Shown piece after piece: positions 61,321 to 64,000 of a DNA stretch of 64,000 bases (position 1 is the first letter of the stretch; every line of letters begins with the position of its first letter). This stretch comes from Desulforamulus profundi (GTDB taxonomy: Bacteria > Bacillota_B > Desulfotomaculia > Desulfotomaculales > Desulfotomaculaceae): contig NZ_AWQQ01000116.1 in the NCBI RefSeq assembly GCF_002607855.1, forward strand, positions 25,318 through 89,317, in the 5' to 3' direction. The notes under the pieces are model-generated. The model was not told the origin of the DNA. It searched no databases and saw only the letters and a program-made list of their open reading frames with translations. Position numbers and translations under genes: made by a program.

Positions 61321-62744
61321 ATGATGAAACTGGTTGTCCTGGCTGGGGGAGGGGGAACTCGTTTGTTCCCTGTATCCAGAAACAGCTACCCCAAACAGTT
61401 CTTAAAACTGGCTAGTGATAGAGCGCTATTAATAGATACTATTAAACGGTTTGAAAAGAAAATTGCCCCTCAGGATATTATTATTGTTACAAATAAAGAA
61501 TATAAACACCATGTACTCAACGAGCTAAAAACATGGGGTTTGGAAAAGGCCCACATTATATTAGAACCGGCATCACGTAACACGGCACCTGCCATCGCAC
61601 TAGCTGTGCAATATTGTAAAGATGTGTTAAAAGCAGAGGATTCTCAGTGTATTTTGGTAACGCCCTCCGACCATATAATTTCTCCTGAGGAAGCGGTGCT
61701 TGCAGCGGTTGCCGAGGCGGAGGGGCTTGCCTTAGGCAAATATTTCATTACCTTTGGTATTGTGCCGGACAAACCTGAAACCGGCTATGGTTATATCAAA
61801 GCAGGTAAAAACAGTATAAAACCAGCCACAAATAGCTGCGCTTTTAGCTGTTCGTCTGCCCTTGAAGTAGAAAGATTTGTTGAAAAACCAGACCAAGAAA
61901 AAGCTGAAGAATATTTTGCCTCCGGGGAATACTTTTGGAATTCGGGAATGTTTGCCTTTAATATCGATGTTTTTATGCAGGAACTGGAAGCTCATTCCCT
62001 GATATTTGTCGGTTAATTAAAAAAGGATACCATCATGCCTTAGAAAACTTTGAACAAATGCCTAACATATCAATAGATTACGCTCTGGCCGAAAAATCAA
62101 GCAGAATTGCAGTTATTCCGTTACAATTAAAGTGGAGCGATGTTGGATCGTGGGATGCACTTTATGACATTCTGGAGAAAGACGGCAAGGGAAATGCCTT
62201 AAAGGGTGATTGTGTAGCCGTTGACTGCAGCAACTCGCTGCTGCTAGGCAGTGACAGGCTGGTTGCTGCCGTTGGATTAGAAGATACAATTGTTGTTGAA
62301 ACCAACGACGTAGTTGTGGTGGCGAAGAAGGGGGAGACCCAGAAAATAAAAGATTTGGTGGGGCTTTTGAAGAAAAGCTGCCGAAAGGAAGTAAATGAAC
62401 ACACCACAACATACCGTCCATGGGGTTCATATACCGTTTTAACCGAAGGCAGCGGGTTTAAGGTCAAACGAATAATGGTTCTTCCGGGAGAACGATTGAG
62501 CCTGCAAATGCACTATCACAGAAGTGAACACTGGGTGGTTATTGCGGGTACCGCCAAAGTAACCATTGGGGAAAAAGAAATCATGGTACATGAAAGCGAG
62601 AGCGTTTTTGTCCCTAAATCCACAAAACACTGTCTGGAAAACCCGGGCAAAATACCCTTGGAAATTATCGAGGTACAGACCGGAGCTTACCTTGAAGAAG
62701 ACGATATCGTAAGGTTTAACGATATTTATGGTCGTATTAACTAA
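61321..62744 (+). CDS. manC: Mannose-1-phosphate guanylyltransferase/mannose-6-phosphate isomerase (one frameshift)
   Basis: Makes GDP-mannose, and the C-terminal cupin isomerises mannose-6-phosphate. The nucleotidyltransferase motif VLAGGGGTRLFPVSRNSYPK covers residues 6-25, followed by ILEPASRNTAPAIALA. The frame breaks at 61997-61999, where ATTCCCTGATA probably lost a C; repair gives AHSPDICRLIKKGYHHALENFEQMP. The cupin half shows RPWGSYTVL, PGERLSLQMHYHRSEHWVV and EDDIVRFNDIYGR, and the QMHYHRSEHW metal-binding histidines are present. About 475 residues, the normal length. GDP-mannose is a precursor for the cluster's glycosyltransferases. Confidence 0.93.
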
Positions 62745-62768
62745 CACACCGGTTTGGGAGAAACATAA

Positions 62769-63788
62769 ATGAAAGTTGCACTGGTACATGATTGGCTGAC
62801 AAATTTCGGAGGGGCAGAACGGGTTCTGCAGAGCTTTCACCGGGTGTTTCCGCAAGCACCGGTTTACACGGTTTTCTATGATCAGTCCCGCCTGCCGGAA
62901 AGCTTCAAAGATTTGGATGTCAGGACTTCCTTTTTGCAAAAGATCCCTTTCGCAAGAAAGAAGCACCAGTGGTTTTTGCAATTTATGCCAATGGCTGTGG
63001 AACAATTCAACTTATCTGAATATGATCTGGTGCTTAGCTCATCGACCTGCTGTGCCAAAGGAATCATTACGGGCGCGAATACTTGCCATATATGTTACTG
63101 TAATACTCCTATGCGGTACGCCTGGGACTTTTATCATGAATATACCGATAAAAAAGGACCACTTATGCGAGGGTATATTGCCTGGCAGATGAATCGTATA
63201 AGGCAATGGGACCGCACCAGTGCAGACCGGGTGGATTATTTTCTAGCTAATTCACGTAATGTAGCACGGAGGGTCAAAAAACATTACCATCGTGATTCCC
63301 ATATCATTTACCCGCCGGTTGATACTAATTATTACCGTCCATATGGCAACGAAAGAAACTTTTTTTTGTGTGGCGGTAGGCTTGTAGGATACAAAAGAAT
63401 AGATCTGGCAGTAGAAGCCTTTTCAAGGCTTAAGCTTCCCCTTTGGGTCGCAGGCGATGGTGAGGAATATAAAAAATTAAAAACGATGGCAGGTTCCTGT
63501 GTGAAATTTCTGGGTAAAGTTAAGGATTCAGAATTACGTAGCTTATACCAACAATGTCGGGCCTTTATTTTCCCAGGAGAAGAAGATTTCGGTATTATGC
63601 CTGTAGAAGCCCAGGCATGTGGCCGCCCGGTCATAGCATTCGGCAGGGGAGGGGCCCTTGAGACTGTAGTTGAGGGACAAACTGGTATCTTTTTTAAGGA
63701 ACAGAATGTGGATTCACTGGTGGAAGCTGTTAAAAGGTTTATTACTGTAGAAGCAACTTTTTCACCAGAAATCACTAGCGTTGCATAA
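62769..63788 (+). CDS. Glycosyltransferase family 4, probably mannosyltransferase
   Basis: A GT-B fold enzyme. The opening KVALVHDWLTNFGGAERVLQ is typical of GT4. The C-terminal half has GGRLVGYKRIDLAVEAF, the UDP/GDP-binding FPGEEDFGIMPVEAQACGRPVIAFGRGGALETV, and ends shortly after. As read it is 339 residues, a little short of usual. If one base were lost near 63777, the frame would continue to a stop at 63827-63829 with a lysine-rich tail, but this is less sure than the other breaks. It lies directly after manC, so GDP-mannose is a likely donor, by inference. Confidence 0.88.
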   Translation: MKVALVHDWLTNFGGAERVLQSFHRVFPQAPVYTVFYDQSRLPESFKDLDVRTSFLQKIPFARKKHQWFLQFMPMAVEQFNLSEYDLVLSSSTCCAKGIITGANTCHICYCNTPMRYAWDFYHEYTDKKGPLMRGYIAWQMNRIRQWDRTSADRVDYFLANSRNVARRVKKHYHRDSHIIYPPVDTNYYRPYGNERNFFLCGGRLVGYKRIDLAVEAFSRLKLPLWVAGDGEEYKKLKTMAGSCVKFLGKVKDSELRSLYQQCRAFIFPGEEDFGIMPVEAQACGRPVIAFGRGGALETVVEGQTGIFFKEQNVDSLVEAVKRFITVEATFSPEITSVA

Positions 63789-63888
63789 AACTTTCGCATA
63801 AATTAAAAGGTAATAATTGGAAGATATAATTGTATAATTTTGTAATTATTTGGGTGTATACACCAATTAACCCATTTTACTTTATGCT

Positions 63889-63918
63889 AAAGGAACAACC
63901 ACTTAAGAGGTAGTCCTT
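63889..63918 (+). terminator. Weak imperfect hairpin after the GT4 gene
   Basis: AAGGA-ACAACC and AGGTAGTCCTT can pair imperfectly around CTTAAG. About 110 bases follow the GT4 frame here without any gene that I can support, and the sequence then runs to the window end. Confidence 0.35.
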
Positions 63919-64000
63919 TAATCCACATTTTTACAAATGATGTAATTCCTAGGCTATTATCGGGTCGTAAGTTAAATCATCCAGGTGGTCTGCTTCACCT

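Noticed and set aside
63700..63829. Certain frameshift at the end of the GT4 gene
   Set aside because: A lost base near 63777 would extend the protein by a plausible tail, but no conserved motif confirms it, so it is only mentioned.

Overview
The window looks like chromosomal DNA from a spore-forming, Gram-positive-type Firmicute of the Desulfotomaculum/Desulforamulus group (Peptococcaceae). This is inferred from gene content and order, not from a database search. The supporting signs are strong purine-rich ribosome binding sites, frequent TTG and GTG starts, a SAM-I riboswitch before metK, a csaB locus with SLH and copper-amine-oxidase-N domain secreted proteins, the order ftsE-ftsX-murein hydrolase-ctp-minJ-like-uvrB-uvrA, rapZ-yvcK, sporulation-type genes (ylmC, polysaccharide deacetylases) and an RF2 gene with the classic programmed frameshift. 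No rRNA, tRNA, CRISPR array, transposase or prophage was found.

Layout. 1-6133: cell-surface genes (DUF5693, csaB pyruvyl transferase, phosphodiester glycosidase, beta-propeller protein) converging on a membrane-anchored FAD oxidoreductase. 6315-11761: fabZ and nucleotide-sugar and cell-wall precursor genes (WecA/TagO-like, galU, galE, phosphohexomutase). 11911-18587: SLH-anchored subtilase, murJ, ylmC, SAM riboswitch and metK. 18588-22030: an AT-rich stretch with an M6 metalloprotease. 22098-26473: XRE regulator divergent from a small histidine kinase, then a short glycosyltransferase-like gene, a GGDEF protein with an altered motif, and comF. 26907-34859: cold shock protein, hpf, secA, prfB, a YitT protein and a split transketolase. 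35044-47055: ftsEX, murein hydrolase, ctp, MinJ-like protein, DUF3243, uracil-DNA glycosylase, a coiled-coil protein, uvrB and uvrA. 47172-50039: TetR-HlyD-ABC permease operon on the minus strand. 50354-57150: uvrC, HAD phosphatase, rapZ, yvcK and two converging polysaccharide deacetylases. 57386-63788: the start of an AT-richer exopolysaccharide cluster (Wzy/ligase-like, priming glycosyl-phosphotransferase, GDP-mannose pyrophosphorylase, GT4).

Many genes work on the envelope. WecA, MurJ, galU, galE, the hexomutase and the terminal cluster make or export glycans. csaB would pyruvylate the wall polymer that SLH proteins such as the subtilase bind. FtsEX with the M23 hydrolase, the MinJ-like protein, RapZ and YvcK link wall growth to division and metabolism.

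Three sequence-wide patterns deserve attention. (1) About 30 apparent single-base losses, mostly in short homopolymers, break otherwise intact genes, many essential (secA, prfB, uvrB, uvrC). They look like base-calling errors, and I report full-length restored genes with each break point. (2) A 32-33 bp inverted repeat with a GGGGACGGTTCTT core occurs nine times, singly or in inverted pairs, almost always touching a stop codon. (3) Several intergenic spacers carry short imperfect tandem arrays with a period of seven bases, each with a different heptamer, and three spacers share a GACCCCAAAGAAATACC-like tail. I know of no described system matching pattern 3, and it is the least explained structure here.
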